Origin: Microbacterium sp. LWH7-1.2
GTDB taxonomy: Bacteria; Actinomycetota; Actinomycetes; Actinomycetales; Microbacteriaceae
Direction: 5' to 3'
Length of the DNA: 64,000 nt
Assembly: GCF_038397755.1 (NCBI RefSeq)
Contig: NZ_CP151637.1
Coordinates: 186,001-250,000 of the forward strand
Shown here piece after piece: positions 16,399 to 26,500 of this stretch. Each line of letters begins with the position of its first letter. The stretch's first letter is position 1. The translations under genes were made by a program, and so were the position numbers. The notes beneath the pieces were generated by a model. It searched no databases, was not told where the DNA came from, and was given only the letters and a program-made list of their open reading frames with translations.

Positions 16399-17754
16399 GT
16401 GACCACACGAGCACCACACGAGCAGCGCCGTCAGGACCTCGAGCAGGTCGCAGCATCCGATCAGGATCTGCGGACCTATGTGCTCGACACGTCGGTGCTG
16501 CTCAGCGATCCGCGGGCCTTCTTCCGCTTCGCCGAGCACAGCGTCGTGATCCCCGTCGTGGTGATCACGGAACTCGAAGGCAAGCGGCACGATCCCGAGA
16601 TCGGCTACTTCGCCCGGCAGGCGCTGCGCCACCTCGACGAACTGCGCGTCGAGCACGGACGCCTCGACTTCCCCGTTCCGGTCGGCGAGGGCGGTACGCT
16701 CCGCGTCGAGCTGAACAACACCGACGCGACGGTGCTGCCCTCGGGAATGCGGCTCGGCGACAACGACAGTCGCATCCTCGCCATCGCGATGAACCTCGCC
16801 CAGGACGGGCAGGATGTCACCGTCGTCTCGAAGGACCTGCCGATGCGGGTGAAGGCGGCATCGCTCGGCATCACGGCGGAGGAGTACCTCGCCGAGCAGG
16901 CGGTCGACTCCGGCTGGACCGGCATCTCCGAGATCGACGTCTCCGGGGACGACATCAGCGACCTGTACGAGAGCGAGGTCGCCTCGAGCGGCGATGTGCA
17001 AGGACTGCCGGTGAACACCGGGCTGATCGTCCACTCCGAGCGAGGCTCTGCGCTGGGGCGCGTCGTGGGCGACGGCGAGTACCGCCTGGTCCGCGGCGAC
17101 CGTGAGGTGTTCGGCCTCCACGGACGTTCGGCAGAGCAGCGCATCGCGATCGACCTGCTTCTCGACCCCGAGGTCGGCATCGTGTCGCTCGGCGGCCGTG
17201 CCGGCACCGGAAAGTCGGCGCTCGCGCTGTGCGCCGCGCTCGAAGCGGTGCTCGAGCGGCAGCAGCAGCGCAAGATCATCGTGTTCCGGCCACTGTTCGC
17301 CGTCGGTGGCCAGGAGCTCGGGTATCTGCCGGGGGACCAGCAGGAGAAGATGAACCCCTGGGGCCAGGCGGTGTTCGACACCCTCGGCTCGGTGGTCTCG
17401 ACCAACGTGCTCGACGAGGTGGTCGAACGGGGCCTCCTCGAGGTGCTGCCCCTCACCCACATCCGCGGTCGGTCGCTGCACGACGCGTTCGTGATCGTCG
17501 ACGAGGCGCAGTCGCTCGAGCGCAACGTGCTGCTCACCGTGCTGAGCCGTATCGGGCAGAATTCGCGGGTCGTGCTGACCCACGACGTCGGCCAGCGCGA
17601 CAACCTGCGGGTCGGCCGTCACGACGGCGTCGCGTCGGTCATCGAGACTCTCAAGGGGCACTCGCTGTTCGGCCACGTGACACTCGTGCGGTCGGAGCGG
17701 TCGGCCATCGCCGCACTCGTCACCGACCTCCTGGAAGCCGGAGAACTCGCCTGA
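16399..17754 (+). CDS. PIN-domain PhoH family ATPase/ribonuclease (PhoH2 type)
   Basis: A 451-residue fusion of an N-terminal PIN endonuclease domain (about 22-165) and a C-terminal PhoH P-loop domain. The PIN begins [12 protein letters not shown] with acidic metal ligands, ELEGKRHD and GDNDSRILA. The PhoH domain has Walker A GRAGTGKS at 266-273 and Walker B-like VDEAQ at 367-371. PhoH2 proteins in mycobacteria couple ATP-dependent RNA unwinding to sequence-specific cleavage. The GTG at 16399 follows GGGAG by eight bases; an in-frame GTG at 16372 is an alternative. It stands alone between terminators. Confidence 0.9.
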   Translation: MTTRAPHEQRRQDLEQVAASDQDLRTYVLDTSVLLSDPRAFFRFAEHSVVIPVVVITELEGKRHDPEIGYFARQALRHLDELRVEHGRLDFPVPVGEGGTLRVELNNTDATVLPSGMRLGDNDSRILAIAMNLAQDGQDVTVVSKDLPMRVKAASLGITAEEYLAEQAVDSGWTGISEIDVSGDDISDLYESEVASSGDVQGLPVNTGLIVHSERGSALGRVVGDGEYRLVRGDREVFGLHGRSAEQRIAIDLLLDPEVGIVSLGGRAGTGKSALALCAALEAVLERQQQRKIIVFRPLFAVGGQELGYLPGDQQEKMNPWGQAVFDTLGSVVSTNVLDEVVERGLLEVLPLTHIRGRSLHDAFVIVDEAQSLERNVLLTVLSRIGQNSRVVLTHDVGQRDNLRVGRHDGVASVIETLKGHSLFGHVTLVRSERSAIAALVTDLLEAGELA

Positions 17755-17778
17755 GGGGCCTCGCGACCAACTGAGGAT

Positions 17779-17813
17779 GCAGCGGGTCGGGATCCCGGAT
17801 CCCGGCCCGCTGC
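17779..17813 (+). terminator. Long hairpin terminator after the PhoH gene
   Basis: A 17-bp stem, GCAGCGGGTCGGGATCC with GGATCCCGGCCCGCTGC (one T-G pair) and a minimal loop, starting 24 bases after the stop. Confidence 0.75.
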
Positions 17814-17923
17814 GGCGCGTGACCATGAGGAAAGTCTCATCGCCCGCGGCGCATCCCGCGCGATCGGTCTGTCACCATGGATGACGGGAAACGATTCCGC
17901 GCACACGGAGGGAAAGGGGAGAC

Positions 17924-18679
17924 GTGGAGGCACGCACGGGGCTCGTGATCGGCGGCATGGCCGCTGTCGCGGCGAGCGTCGCCGTCGTGACCGCCGTCGC
18001 CCTCGCGAACACCGCGGTCCTGGCGAACTCGGAAGGCACGAGCGTCGCCTCGAAGCCCGTCGTCGTCCCCGCCCCCGCATCTGCGTCGGCGACGCCTCGG
18101 CCCACGCCGGCGGCGACTTCTGACGCACTCAACCCGTCCACCGAGCCGCAAGTGGTCGAGGCGCCCACACCCGTCGACGTCGCGCCTTCCGCCTCGACGG
18201 GCGCGCGCGCACCCGCGACGCCCGATGCGGCCGCGCCCGGTCCGGCCGCGCCCGCCGACATGGACGCAGCCATCGCCGCGGCGGAGGCGGCGGGAACGTG
18301 GGACGCACTCCGTGGCTGGGCGGTCGCGAACGGCTGGTCGAACGGCCGGCTCGAAGCTCTGATCGCCCGTCTCGAGCGCGAGAACGCCGAACCGAGCGAG
18401 AAGCAGGACCAGGAGAGCTCGAGCGAACCGAGCGGTTCCACCGCCCAGCGGCAGAGCCAGGTTCAGGTCCAGGTCGAGGTCAAGGCCCAGGCCCCCACCC
18501 CTGAGCCGGAGCCGGAGCCGGAGCCTGAGCTCCCCGCTGCGGAACAGAAGCATTCCGGTCAGCAGTCGACCGGTTCACAACGTCCCGCTCACGCGGGATC
18601 GAACGTCGGAAACGGCAACGGCGCCGGCAACGACGGGAAGAAAGACCAGTCGCGCAATTCCCCAGACAAGCGCGACTGA
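17924..18679 (+). CDS. Exported low-complexity Pro/Ala/Glu-rich protein of unknown function
   Basis: A 251-residue protein with an N-terminal hydrophobic segment (LVIGGMAAVAASVAVVTAVALAN, about 6-28) acting as signal or anchor. A Pro/Ala/Thr-rich linker follows, then a short folded-looking helical block (about 108-150, MDAAIAAAEAAGTWDALRGW...ARLEREN). The C-terminal tail has VQVQVEV, repeated EPEP units and a Gly/Asn-rich end. This looks like a cell-envelope protein with an extended spacer crossing the wall. The GTG start follows AAAGGGGAG. No homologous family recognised. A terminator separates it from the convergent two-component genes. Confidence 0.75.
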   Translation: MEARTGLVIGGMAAVAASVAVVTAVALANTAVLANSEGTSVASKPVVVPAPASASATPRPTPAATSDALNPSTEPQVVEAPTPVDVAPSASTGARAPATPDAAAPGPAAPADMDAAIAAAEAAGTWDALRGWAVANGWSNGRLEALIARLERENAEPSEKQDQESSSEPSGSTAQRQSQVQVQVEVKAQAPTPEPEPEPEPELPAAEQKHSGQQSTGSQRPAHAGSNVGNGNGAGNDGKKDQSRNSPDKRD

Positions 18680-18711
18680 CAACGGTCGGATCCCCCAGTC
18701 CGGCCTTTCAC

Positions 18712-18741
18712 AGCCCCCGGTGTCCCCCAGCACCGGGGGCT
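18712..18741. terminator. Hairpin terminator between convergent units
   Basis: 11-bp perfect stem AGCCCCCGGTG / CACCGGGGGCT with an 8-nt loop, followed on the plus strand by TCTTCCT. It lies between the exported-protein gene and the end of the response regulator, so it could serve both strands. Confidence 0.85.
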
Positions 18742-18784
18742 TCTTCCTGCCTCGGGAACCGCTGAGCGGGGTGCCCGGACCGCT

Positions 18785-19441
18785 TCACTCCCAGCGGTAG
18801 CCCGCCCCGCGGACGGTGACGATGTGGTCGGCGCCCAGCTTGCCGCGGAGGTACCTCACATACACATCGACCACGTTCGAGCCCGGGTCGAAGTCGAGCC
18901 CCCACACACGGCTCAGGAGCTGCTCGCGGCTGAGCACGCGGCCCGGGTTGCGCAGGAACTGCTCGGCGAGCGAGAACTCGCGCGCCGACAGGTCGATCTC
19001 ACGACCGCCGACGGTCGCGCGGCGCGCCAGGATGTCGAGCACGACGTCGCCGTGCGAGATCGACACGCCCGGCTGCGGAACGCTCTCGCGCAGGCGCGAA
19101 CGCACGCGGGCCAGAAGCTCTTCGAATGTGAACGGCTTCGGCACGTAGTCGTTGGCTCCGGCATCCAGTCCGGTGACGGTGTCGCGCGTGCTGGATCGCG
19201 CGGTCAGCATGATCACGGGTAATGCGGAACCGCGTGCCCGAAGCTCGCGCAGAACCTCGAAGCCGTCCATCGTGGTAAGGCCGACGTCGAGCAGAACGAG
19301 GTCGGCGTCGCCGCGCAGCGCGGCCTCGAGCCCTTCAGGCCCGTCCTCGCACACGAGTGTCTCGTAGCCCGCCGCCTCGAGGCCGCGACTCACGAACGCC
19401 GCGATCCGCGGTTCGTCCTCGACGATGAGGATCCTGGTCAT
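18785..19441 (-). CDS. OmpR/PhoB-family response regulator
   Basis: A 218-residue two-domain regulator. The receiver domain starts MTRILIVEDEPRI; the phospho-acceptor is Asp52 (LVLLDVGL), with switch residues in LTARS and the lysine in YVPKPF. The C-terminal winged helix (about 125-218) includes LSAREFSLAEQFLRNPGRVLSREQL and ends VDVYVRYLRGKLGADHIVTVRGAGYRWE. Its ATG overlaps the kinase stop (ATGA), making a kinase-then-regulator operon on the minus strand. The stimulus and targets are unknown. Confidence 0.92.
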   Translation of the reverse strand: MTRILIVEDEPRIAAFVSRGLEAAGYETLVCEDGPEGLEAALRGDADLVLLDVGLTTMDGFEVLRELRARGSALPVIMLTARSSTRDTVTGLDAGANDYVPKPFTFEELLARVRSRLRESVPQPGVSISHGDVVLDILARRATVGGREIDLSAREFSLAEQFLRNPGRVLSREQLLSRVWGLDFDPGSNVVDVYVRYLRGKLGADHIVTVRGAGYRWE

Positions 19442-20940
19442 CCGGCAGCCTCCCGTTGCAGCACATCTCCGGCGCGAACCGGTGCCGGCAGTTCAGCCTC
19501 CGTCGGAGGCAGGTGGATCGTGAATGTGGCGCCGCCGCCCGGCGTGTCGGTGACGACGCAGTGTCCGCCGTGGCCCTTCGCGATCGCGTCGACGATCGCG
19601 AGGCCGAGTCCAGAGCCGCCGACCGAGCGCTTCACGTGGGCCCGGTCGAACCGGCGGAAGATCCGAGCGCGCGCACCGGGCGGGATGCCGGGACCGTGGT
19701 CGCGCACCCAGAGCCGCGGGCCGTCGTCCGGGTGGGCGCTTCCGATCTCGATGGGGCTGCCCCCGGGCGTGTACTTGGCGGCGTTGTCGGCGAGTTGGAG
19801 CCATGCTTGCAGCAGGCGATCCTGGTCGCCGATCGTGCTGCCGTCGGCACATGCCTCGATGGTCCAGGTGTGGCCGGGGATCACGGCGACGAGTTCGGCG
19901 ACGCGCTCTGTGAGCGCGGCGAGATCTACGGTGTCGAGGCTGTACGAGTCCGCCTCTGCGGTGGCGAGCACGTCGATGTCTTCGACGAGCCGGGTGAGCC
20001 GGTCGAGCTCCGCGATTCCGATGTCGCGCGCCGATGCCACGTCCGCGGCATCCTGCGGGTTCATCAGCTCGAGGTGACCCCGCACGATCGTGATGGGCGT
20101 CTTCAGCTCGTGGCGCACGTCGTCGAGGAGCTGTCGCTGCCCGTCGACGGAGTCCTCCAGGCGGTCCAGCATCGAGTTGACCGTGCGCGACAGGTCGGCG
20201 ATGTCGTCGTTGCCCTGAGGCTCGAGCCGGTGCGAGAGGTCGGTGATGGAGATGGCGTCGGCCGTCTCACGGAGGCGGCGGATCGGCGACAGCAGCCGGC
20301 CGGTGACGAACCAGCCCACGACGCCGATGGCGATCAGGACCGCGACGGCGGCGATGACATACGTCGTCATGGCGAAGGTCACCGGCTGCAGCTCCTCGCC
20401 GAGGTTGACCGCACGTACATAGAGCCCTTGGCGGGGGTCCCCATCCATCTGAACAGGAATGGCGATGTACCGGAGTGACCCTTGATCGGTCACCGCGGTG
20501 CCCTTCTTGGTCTCACCCCCGGCGGTCTCCCTGACGACGCGGTCGATGAGCTGTTTGTTCGTCGAGATGTCGTCGCCCGAGAGAGTGGTCGGCACCCAAC
20601 GTGGCACGCCGTCGATCAGAGCCAGTGAGCCTTCGTTCCGGGCCGGCACCAGGCGCGCGACCACGGCTTTCAGGTAGTCGTCGACGTTCTGGAACTCGTC
20701 GGCGTCGAGCTCCTCGACCGCCGCCGACGCGCTGCCCGACGCGCCGACCGCGGTTCGGTCCGCGACGGACTCCAACACCTCGACCTGGTTCTCGAGCCGG
20801 TCGTTGACGCTCGCGAGGGCCTGCTCGCGCTGCACCAGGAACGTCACGCTCCCCACGATCGCCAGCCCGACGCACGCGACAGCGAGGATCGCGGCGAGGA
20901 TCCTGACGCGCGCGGGAACCGGGCGGGGCGTGCGTGCCAT
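19438..20940 (-). CDS. Sensor histidine kinase
   Basis: A 500-residue membrane kinase. It has a first transmembrane helix (about 14-35), an extracytoplasmic sensor region of about 150 residues, and a second helix (about 188-213). A HAMP linker then leads to the dimerisation domain with His277 in LLDDVRHELKTPI. The catalytic domain shows NAAKYTPGG (N box), RDHGPGIPPG (G1) and GSGLGLAIVDAIAKGHGG (G2). The ATG start sits six bases after GATAAT read on the minus strand (plus 20947-20952), predicting a leaderless mRNA; the longer frame to 20976 would begin upstream of that box. It is the partner of the overlapping response regulator. Confidence 0.92.
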   Translation of the reverse strand: MARTPRPVPARVRILAAILAVACVGLAIVGSVTFLVQREQALASVNDRLENQVEVLESVADRTAVGASGSASAAVEELDADEFQNVDDYLKAVVARLVPARNEGSLALIDGVPRWVPTTLSGDDISTNKQLIDRVVRETAGGETKKGTAVTDQGSLRYIAIPVQMDGDPRQGLYVRAVNLGEELQPVTFAMTTYVIAAVAVLIAIGVVGWFVTGRLLSPIRRLRETADAISITDLSHRLEPQGNDDIADLSRTVNSMLDRLEDSVDGQRQLLDDVRHELKTPITIVRGHLELMNPQDAADVASARDIGIAELDRLTRLVEDIDVLATAEADSYSLDTVDLAALTERVAELVAVIPGHTWTIEACADGSTIGDQDRLLQAWLQLADNAAKYTPGGSPIEIGSAHPDDGPRLWVRDHGPGIPPGARARIFRRFDRAHVKRSVGGSGLGLAIVDAIAKGHGGHCVVTDTPGGGATFTIHLPPTEAELPAPVRAGDVLQREAAG

Positions 20941-20946
20941 GACCCG

Positions 20947-20952
20947 ATTATC
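20947..20952 (-). promoter_or_regulatory. -10 element GATAAT of the two-component operon
   Basis: Read on the minus strand, GATAAT is followed by CGGGTC and the ATG of the kinase. The six-base spacing matches the leaderless promoters of this window. Confidence 0.6.
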
Positions 20953-20988
20953 CCGCCGACGCACGGCTTGCGGCATGGGGCGGGCGAA

Positions 20989-22383
20989 TCAGCCCGGGTG
21001 CGTCATCGAGAGAAGGTCGAGCTTCTCGTCGAGCTGCTCGAGCGTGAGCTCGCCGCGCTCCACGTAGCCGAGGTCGATCACGGCCTCGCGCACCGTGATG
21101 CCCTTCGCGACGGAGTGCTTGGCGATCTTGGCGGCGGCCTCGTAGCCGATGAGCTTGTTGAGCGGCGTGACGATCGACGGCGACATGCCGGCGTATGCGG
21201 CAGCGCGCTCGACGTTCGCCTCGAGTCCGTCGATGGTCTTGTCGGCCAGCACGCGCGACGTGTTCGCGAGCAGCTCGATCGACTCGAGCACAGCGCTGCC
21301 CATGATCGGGATGGCGACGTTGAGTTCGAAGGCGCCGGAGGCGCCCGCCCACGCGACGGTCGCGTCGTTGCCGATGACGCGGGCGCACACCATGAGCGTC
21401 GCCTCGGGGATCACCGGGTTCACCTTGCCGGGCATGATCGACGATCCGGGCTGCAGGTCGGGGATGTGCAGCTCGCCGAGGCCGGTGTTCGGGCCCGAGC
21501 CCATCCAGCGCAGGTCGTTGTTGATCTTGGTGAGCGACACCGCGATGGTGCGGAGCGCACCGGATGCCTCGACCAGGCCGTCGCGGTTCGCCTGAGCCTC
21601 GAAGTGATCCTTGGCCTCGGTGATCGGCAGCTCGGTGTCGGACACGATGAGCTCGATGACACGCTGCGGGAACCCGAGCGGCGTGTTGATGCCGGTGCCG
21701 ACGGCCGTACCGCCGAGCGGGACCTCCGCGACGCGGGGGAGGACGGCCTGCACGCGCTCGATGCCGAGGCGGATCTGGCGGGCGTAGCCGCCGAACTCCT
21801 GGCCGAGGGTGACGGGCGTTGCGTCCATGAGGTGGGTGCGACCCGACTTCACGACGCTCTTCCAGAGGTCGGCCTTGGCCTCGAGGGCGACGGCCAGGTG
21901 GTCGAGCGCGGGGATCAGATCGTCGATCAGCTCCTGGGTCACCGCGATGTGCACGGAGGTCGGGAACACGTCGTTCGACGACTGCGACGCGTTGACGTGG
22001 TCGTTCGGGTGCACGGTCGCGCCGAGCGCCTGCGTGGCGAGGGTCGCGAGCACCTCGTTCATGTTCATGTTCGACGACGTGCCGCTGCCGGTCTGGTACA
22101 CGTCGATCGGGAACTGGTCGGCGAACTCCCCGGCGATGATGCGGTCGGCCGCGCCGGCGATGGCGTCGGCGATGGCTCCGTCGAGCGTACCGAGCTCTTT
22201 GTTAGCGAGGGCCGCGGCCTTCTTGATGCGCGCGAGCGCGACGACCTGGGCGGGCTCCAGCCGGTCCCCCGAGATGGGGAAGTTCTCCACCGCGCGCTGC
22301 GTCTGCGCGGCGTACAGCGCGTTCTTGGGCACGCGCACCTCGCCCATGGTGTCGTGCTCGATGCGGTACTCGATGTCGGTCAC
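20989..22383 (-). CDS. fumC: Class II fumarate hydratase
   Basis: A 464-residue tetrameric, metal-free fumarase interconverting fumarate and malate in the TCA cycle. Family blocks include [21 protein letters not shown] at the N-terminus, the [16 protein letters not shown] region and the signature [11 protein letters not shown] near the active site. The GTG at 22383 has GAGGA eight bases upstream; another GTG at 22398 overlaps that ribosome site and is less likely. It is the last gene of the minus-strand run starting at xseA, 53 nt after the carbonic anhydrase gene. Confidence 0.95.
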   Translation of the reverse strand: MTDIEYRIEHDTMGEVRVPKNALYAAQTQRAVENFPISGDRLEPAQVVALARIKKAAALANKELGTLDGAIADAIAGAADRIIAGEFADQFPIDVYQTGSGTSSNMNMNEVLATLATQALGATVHPNDHVNASQSSNDVFPTSVHIAVTQELIDDLIPALDHLAVALEAKADLWKSVVKSGRTHLMDATPVTLGQEFGGYARQIRLGIERVQAVLPRVAEVPLGGTAVGTGINTPLGFPQRVIELIVSDTELPITEAKDHFEAQANRDGLVEASGALRTIAVSLTKINNDLRWMGSGPNTGLGELHIPDLQPGSSIMPGKVNPVIPEATLMVCARVIGNDATVAWAGASGAFELNVAIPIMGSAVLESIELLANTSRVLADKTIDGLEANVERAAAYAGMSPSIVTPLNKLIGYEAAAKIAKHSVAKGITVREAVIDLGYVERGELTLEQLDEKLDLLSMTHPG

Positions 22384-22436
22384 GTCGTTGTTCCTCACGT
22401 GTCGGTACAGGGGTGTCGGGAAAAGTGGGGTGGTGG

Positions 22437-23087
22437 TCAGGCGGCGTCGGTGATCCCGACCACGACGTCGGGCACGGCCATGCCTTCGCCGAGACGGTAG
22501 TTGGCGCCGACGACCGCGAGGCGCCCTTCCGCGACGGCGGAGCTGATGAGCTCCGACGAGTGCAGCAGCTCGCCGACGGTGTCGCGAAGGTGTTCGCGGC
22601 CGACCTCTTCCGCGTCGATCTCGTCCGGGTAGACGCCGTCCACGGCCGAGGCCCGCTGGACGCGGCGCACTGCGGGCACGATGGGCGAGATCAGGCGCCA
22701 GATATGCGGGGGCAGCGGATCGGCGTCGGGGCTGGTGCTGTCGATCGCCGCACGGACGGCGCCGCAGGCGTCGTGGCCCAGCACGACGATGAGGGGCACT
22801 TCGAGCACCGCGACGGCGTACTCGAGGCTGCCGACGACCGACTCGGAGACGACCTGCCCGGCGTTGCGCACGACGAAGAGGTCGCCGAGGCCCTTGTCGA
22901 AGATGATCTCCGCCGCCAGGCGTGAGTCCGCGCAGCCGAAGAGGGCTGCACGGGGTCGCTGCCCGCCCGCGAGCTCATGCCGGGTGTCGACGTCCTGCCG
23001 GGGGTGGCGGGGTTCGCCGGCGACGAAGCGCGCGTTGCCGCGCTGCATCTCCTGCCAGGCCTTTGCGGGCGTGGGGTGGTCGGTCAC
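22437..23087 (-). CDS. Beta-class carbonic anhydrase
   Basis: A 216-residue zinc enzyme for CO2/bicarbonate interconversion. Zinc ligands are Cys52 and Asp54 (FGCADSR), His105 and Cys108 (GHDACGAV); Asp54-Arg56 form the catalytic dyad. The GTG start overlaps the stop of the DUF4245 gene (GTGA), with GAGGAG five bases before it. No signal peptide is seen, so it is cytoplasmic. Confidence 0.92.
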   Translation of the reverse strand: MTDHPTPAKAWQEMQRGNARFVAGEPRHPRQDVDTRHELAGGQRPRAALFGCADSRLAAEIIFDKGLGDLFVVRNAGQVVSESVVGSLEYAVAVLEVPLIVVLGHDACGAVRAAIDSTSPDADPLPPHIWRLISPIVPAVRRVQRASAVDGVYPDEIDAEEVGREHLRDTVGELLHSSELISSAVAEGRLAVVGANYRLGEGMAVPDVVVGITDAA

Positions 23088-23731
23088 TCGGCCTCCTCGC
23101 GTAGTGCGGTGATCTGGTCCGTGACGGAGCGGGCCGTGTCCTCGAGGGCGTCCTTGCCGGCGGCCCCGTAGATGAGCACCGTGTCGGCGCCGGCCTCGGT
23201 GGCGAGCGCGACCGAGATGTTCCCGGTGCGGTCGGGGTCGAGCTCGTAGCGCTCCCACGTGATGCCGTCGATCGTGACCGTGTCCTGGGGGGCGGAGCCC
23301 GACAGGACACGGGCCTCCCACGCCTCGTCCGCGTCGAACCCCTGCGCGACGCGGAGGAATCCGCGCGCGTTCTCGTCGGCGGGCGCGTAGACGACGGTGA
23401 ACGCGCGCACCCCTCCGTTGCCCTCGACGCCCGCGCGGTTGATGATCCACGCGTCGGACATCTCCGGGGTGATGACCGTGCGTCCCTCCGAGGCAGCGAC
23501 GCCCTCGGCGACGGAAGCGAGGTCGATCGCCTCGCGCGGCGGTGGCGTGCCGCGAGGCACGGCGGCGATGATAACGACGACGACCGCGAGCGTCGCGAGC
23601 AGCGCCGCGATGAGATTGCGGACGTTCTGGCTCGAGCGATAGATCCGCGACGACTCCGCCTTGCGGTCGGCGGTCTCCTCCGGAGTCTCAGGACGACCGA
23701 GCTCGGCGACGATGCGGGGTTCACGTGCCAT
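23084..23731 (-). CDS. DUF4245 domain membrane protein
   Basis: A 215-residue protein beginning [24 protein letters not shown], with one transmembrane helix (LIAALLATLAVVVVIIAAVP, about 40-59) and an extracytoplasmic domain with YRSSQNVRNLI just before the membrane, a family hallmark. Function unknown; it is commonly found beside xseB or fumC in Actinobacteria. The ATG overlaps the last base of the xseB stop codon, and the 3' end overlaps the carbonic anhydrase gene, so it is embedded in one operon. Confidence 0.85.
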   Translation of the reverse strand: MAREPRIVAELGRPETPEETADRKAESSRIYRSSQNVRNLIAALLATLAVVVVIIAAVPRGTPPPREAIDLASVAEGVAASEGRTVITPEMSDAWIINRAGVEGNGGVRAFTVVYAPADENARGFLRVAQGFDADEAWEARVLSGSAPQDTVTIDGITWERYELDPDRTGNISVALATEAGADTVLIYGAAGKDALEDTARSVTDQITALREEAE

Positions 23732-23973
23732 CAGAGCGCCTCGCCCTGTGTGCGATCGACGGAGGCGCGAGCGGCCTCGAGCCGGCGCTTGGCACCCAGC
23801 AGCCACTCCTCGCAGCGGGCGGCGAGGGCTTCGCCGCGCTCCCACAGCGCAAGGGAGTGCTCGAGTGTCGGGGCGCCCTGCTCGAGTTCGGCGACGACGC
23901 GGACGAGTTCGTCGCGCGCCTGCTCGAACGAGAGGGTCGCGACGTCCGCGAGGGCGCCGCTCGTCTCAGTCAT
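23731..23973 (-). CDS. xseB: Exodeoxyribonuclease VII small subunit
   Basis: An 80-residue, helical subunit. The family core [45 protein letters not shown] is complete. It joins XseA in the nuclease that degrades single-stranded DNA from either end. It starts nine bases after the xseA stop. Confidence 0.93.
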   Translation of the reverse strand: MTETSGALADVATLSFEQARDELVRVVAELEQGAPTLEHSLALWERGEALAARCEEWLLGAKRRLEAARASVDRTQGEAL

Positions 23974-23982
23974 GCCACCAGT

Positions 23983-25335
23983 CTATTCGGGTGCGGGGCT
24001 CGCCCCGCGCCCCGCCCGGTTCGGCTCGGCGACGTCGCCCGCCGCGGTGGCGCCCCGGTCAGGACCCTCGGTGATCTCCCCGTCGGAGCGAGCGGCGAAC
24101 GATCCGCGCCCCACGGTGACGACGACGGGGGTGGATGCCGGAGCCTGGGCCGCGTCGCGCACGATCACGCCGTCTGCGAGATGCGCGATGGCATAGCCGC
24201 GGGCGAGCGTCGAGGCAGGCGAGAGCGCGCGGAGCGTCGCGCGGAGCTCCGCGGTGCGCTGGTCCTGGACGCGAAGCGACCGGTCGATCCGGTCGCGCCC
24301 GCGGGCGACGAGCAGCTCGACCTCGTGCGAGCGCGTGGTGAGCAGCGTCTCGGGGGCGCGCAGCACCGGGCGCGAGCGCAGCTGCTCGAGCTGGGCGATG
24401 TCGTGCGAGATGCGCTGCGTGAGCCGCATGTTCATGCGGGCGCGCAGCTGCCCGACCAGTGCGCGCTGTTCCGCGACATCCGGCACGACGCGCTTCGCCG
24501 CATCGGTCGGGGTCGATGCCCGCAGATCGGCGACGTCGTCGAGGAGCGGATGGTCGTTCTCGTGGCCGATGGCGCTCACGACGGGGGTGGATGCCGCGGC
24601 CACGGCGCGGATCAGGCGCTCATCGCTGAAGCCCAGCAGAGTCTGAGGGTCGCCGCCGCCGCGAGCGATGATGATGACGTCTACGTCGGGTGCGGCATCC
24701 AGCGCCTTCAAGGCCGCGATCGTCTCGGGGACGCACCTGTCGCCCTGCACGGCGGCGTACTTCGTCTGGAAGCGCACCTGCGGCCAGCGCAGCTCGGCGT
24801 TGCGGTGGACGTCCTTCTCGGCGTCCGAGTTCTCACCGGTGATGAGGCCGATGAGGTGCGGCAGGAAGGGGAGCGGCGTCTTGCGGGACGGATCGAAGAG
24901 CCCCTCGGACCGCAGCTGCACGCGCAGGCGCTCGAGCTTCTCCAGCTGGTCTCCGAGTCCCACGTGGCGCATCGCCGACACCCCGAAGCTGAAGTCGCCG
25001 TTCTTCACGAAGTAGTCGGCCTTCACACACGCGATGACGTGATCGCCCACCTTGAGGTCGCCGGGCAGCCGATCACGCGTCGACGACCAGATGCGGAAGG
25101 AGATCGTGGCATCGGTCACCAGATCTTTCAGACGACCGAACACGTTGCCGCCCCGCTGGTTCCACCCGGTGATCTCGCCTTCGACCCACACCGATCCCCA
25201 CGTCTGCACGAACCCGCGGATCGTGTCGTTCAGACGGGCCACGGACGTCGGCGCCTGTGCCGTCGAGTCGCGGGGCGGCACCGAGTCGGGAGGCGGTGGC
25301 TCGCCGGGGACGGCGGCAGGCTGGAAACTCGTCAT
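23983..25335 (-). CDS. xseA: Exodeoxyribonuclease VII large subunit
   Basis: A 450-residue catalytic subunit. The N-terminal OB fold (about 27-125) includes WVEGEITGWNQRGGNVFGRLKD. The catalytic core carries GLITGENSDAEKDV, VIIIARGGGDPQTLLGFSDERLIRA and VSAIGHENDHPLLDDVADLRASTPTDAA, which hold the conserved acidic and histidine residues. A coiled-coil region and a C-terminal segment (LARGYAIAHLADG) follow, ending in a low-complexity tail. The ATG at 25335 follows AAAGGA; the longer frame to 25422 has no ribosome site and runs across the ispH promoter. It is the first gene of a run with xseB, DUF4245, carbonic anhydrase and fumC. Confidence 0.93.
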   Translation of the reverse strand: MTSFQPAAVPGEPPPPDSVPPRDSTAQAPTSVARLNDTIRGFVQTWGSVWVEGEITGWNQRGGNVFGRLKDLVTDATISFRIWSSTRDRLPGDLKVGDHVIACVKADYFVKNGDFSFGVSAMRHVGLGDQLEKLERLRVQLRSEGLFDPSRKTPLPFLPHLIGLITGENSDAEKDVHRNAELRWPQVRFQTKYAAVQGDRCVPETIAALKALDAAPDVDVIIIARGGGDPQTLLGFSDERLIRAVAAASTPVVSAIGHENDHPLLDDVADLRASTPTDAAKRVVPDVAEQRALVGQLRARMNMRLTQRISHDIAQLEQLRSRPVLRAPETLLTTRSHEVELLVARGRDRIDRSLRVQDQRTAELRATLRALSPASTLARGYAIAHLADGVIVRDAAQAPASTPVVVTVGRGSFAARSDGEITEGPDRGATAAGDVAEPNRAGRGASPAPE

Positions 25336-25396
25336 GCGATCCTTTCGTGCCCTCGCGCGGGCTCCCTGTCGGAGGCCCCGCTCAGGAGCCCGCCCG

Positions 25397-25402
25397 TAGA
25401 AT
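25397..25402 (+). promoter_or_regulatory. -10 element TAGAAT of ispH
   Basis: TAGAAT followed by six bases (CGGGGG) and GTG 25409. This fixes the GTG as the likely leaderless start of ispH. Confidence 0.6.
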
Positions 25403-25408
25403 CGGGGG

Positions 25409-26500
25409 GTGAGCATCAGCACCCCGGGACAGACCCGACCGAGTCAGGCCCCTGTGAGCATGCCCGTCCCGCGGATCCCGCGGCGGCGCGAACCGCTCAA
25501 GGATATCGCCGGGGCCGGACAGAAGCGGGTGCTCCTGGCATCGCCGCGTGGCTACTGCGCGGGCGTGGACCGTGCCGTCATCGCCGTCGAGAAGGCGCTC
25601 GAGCGCTTCGGTGCGCCCGTGTATGTGCGCAAGCAGATCGTGCACAACATCCACGTCGTGACCGAGCTCGAGAAGCAGGGGGCCATCTTCGTCGAGGAGG
25701 TCGACGAGGTCCCCGCCGGTGCCCACGTCGTGTTCAGTGCGCACGGCGTGTCGCCCGCGGTCGTGGACGCGGCATCCGACCGGGGTCTGCGCGCCATCGA
25801 CGCGACGTGCCCCCTCGTGACGAAGGTGCACCGCGAGGCGGTGCGCTTCGCGCGGGACGACTTCGAGATCCTGCTGATCGGCCACGAGGGGCACGAAGAG
25901 GTCGAGGGCACGGCGGGCGAGGCGCCCGACCACGTCACGATCGTCAACTCGCCCGAAGAGGCCGACACGATCCAGGTGCGCGACCCGTCCAAGGTCGTGT
26001 GGCTGTCGCAGACGACGCTGTCCGTCGACGAGACCATGGAGACCGTGCGGCGGCTGCGGGTGCGATTCCCGGAGCTGCAGGATCCGCCGTCGGATGACAT
26101 CTGCTACGCCACCCAGAACCGCCAGGTCGCCATCAAGAAGGTCGCGAAGGACGCCGACCTGGTGATCGTCGTCGGCTCGGCGAACTCGTCGAACAGCGTG
26201 CGGCTCGTCGAGGTGGCGCTCGAGCACGGCGCCAAGGCCGCCTACCGCGTCGACTACGCGGACGAGGTCGAGCAGGCGTGGCTCGAGGGCGTCGAGACCG
26301 TCGGCGTCACCAGCGGCGCGTCGGTGCCGGAGGTGCTCGTCCAGCAGGTGCTCGACGACCTCGCCACGGCCGGCTACCACGATGTGGAGGAGGTGCGTAC
26401 GGCCGAGGAGGATCTGATGTTCTCGCTTCCGAAGGAGCTGCGACAGGATGCCGCCGGCAAGCGCGACGACCGCGCCTTGGGCGGCCGGAGCCGTTCATGA
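25409..26500 (+). CDS. ispH: 4-hydroxy-3-methylbut-2-enyl diphosphate reductase
   Basis: A 363-residue [4Fe-4S] enzyme producing IPP and DMAPP in the last step of the MEP isoprenoid pathway. The three cluster cysteines are in [24 protein letters not shown] and SGASVP-preceding segment context; the block [17 protein letters not shown] is also diagnostic. The N-terminal 40 residues are an extension before the usual start [14 protein letters not shown] leaderless GTG start six bases after TAGAAT explains that extension. It is divergent from xseA and overlaps the next gene by ATGA. Confidence 0.94.
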   Translation: MSISTPGQTRPSQAPVSMPVPRIPRRREPLKDIAGAGQKRVLLASPRGYCAGVDRAVIAVEKALERFGAPVYVRKQIVHNIHVVTELEKQGAIFVEEVDEVPAGAHVVFSAHGVSPAVVDAASDRGLRAIDATCPLVTKVHREAVRFARDDFEILLIGHEGHEEVEGTAGEAPDHVTIVNSPEEADTIQVRDPSKVVWLSQTTLSVDETMETVRRLRVRFPELQDPPSDDICYATQNRQVAIKKVAKDADLVIVVGSANSSNSVRLVEVALEHGAKAAYRVDYADEVEQAWLEGVETVGVTSGASVPEVLVQQVLDDLATAGYHDVEEVRTAEEDLMFSLPKELRQDAAGKRDDRALGGRSRS

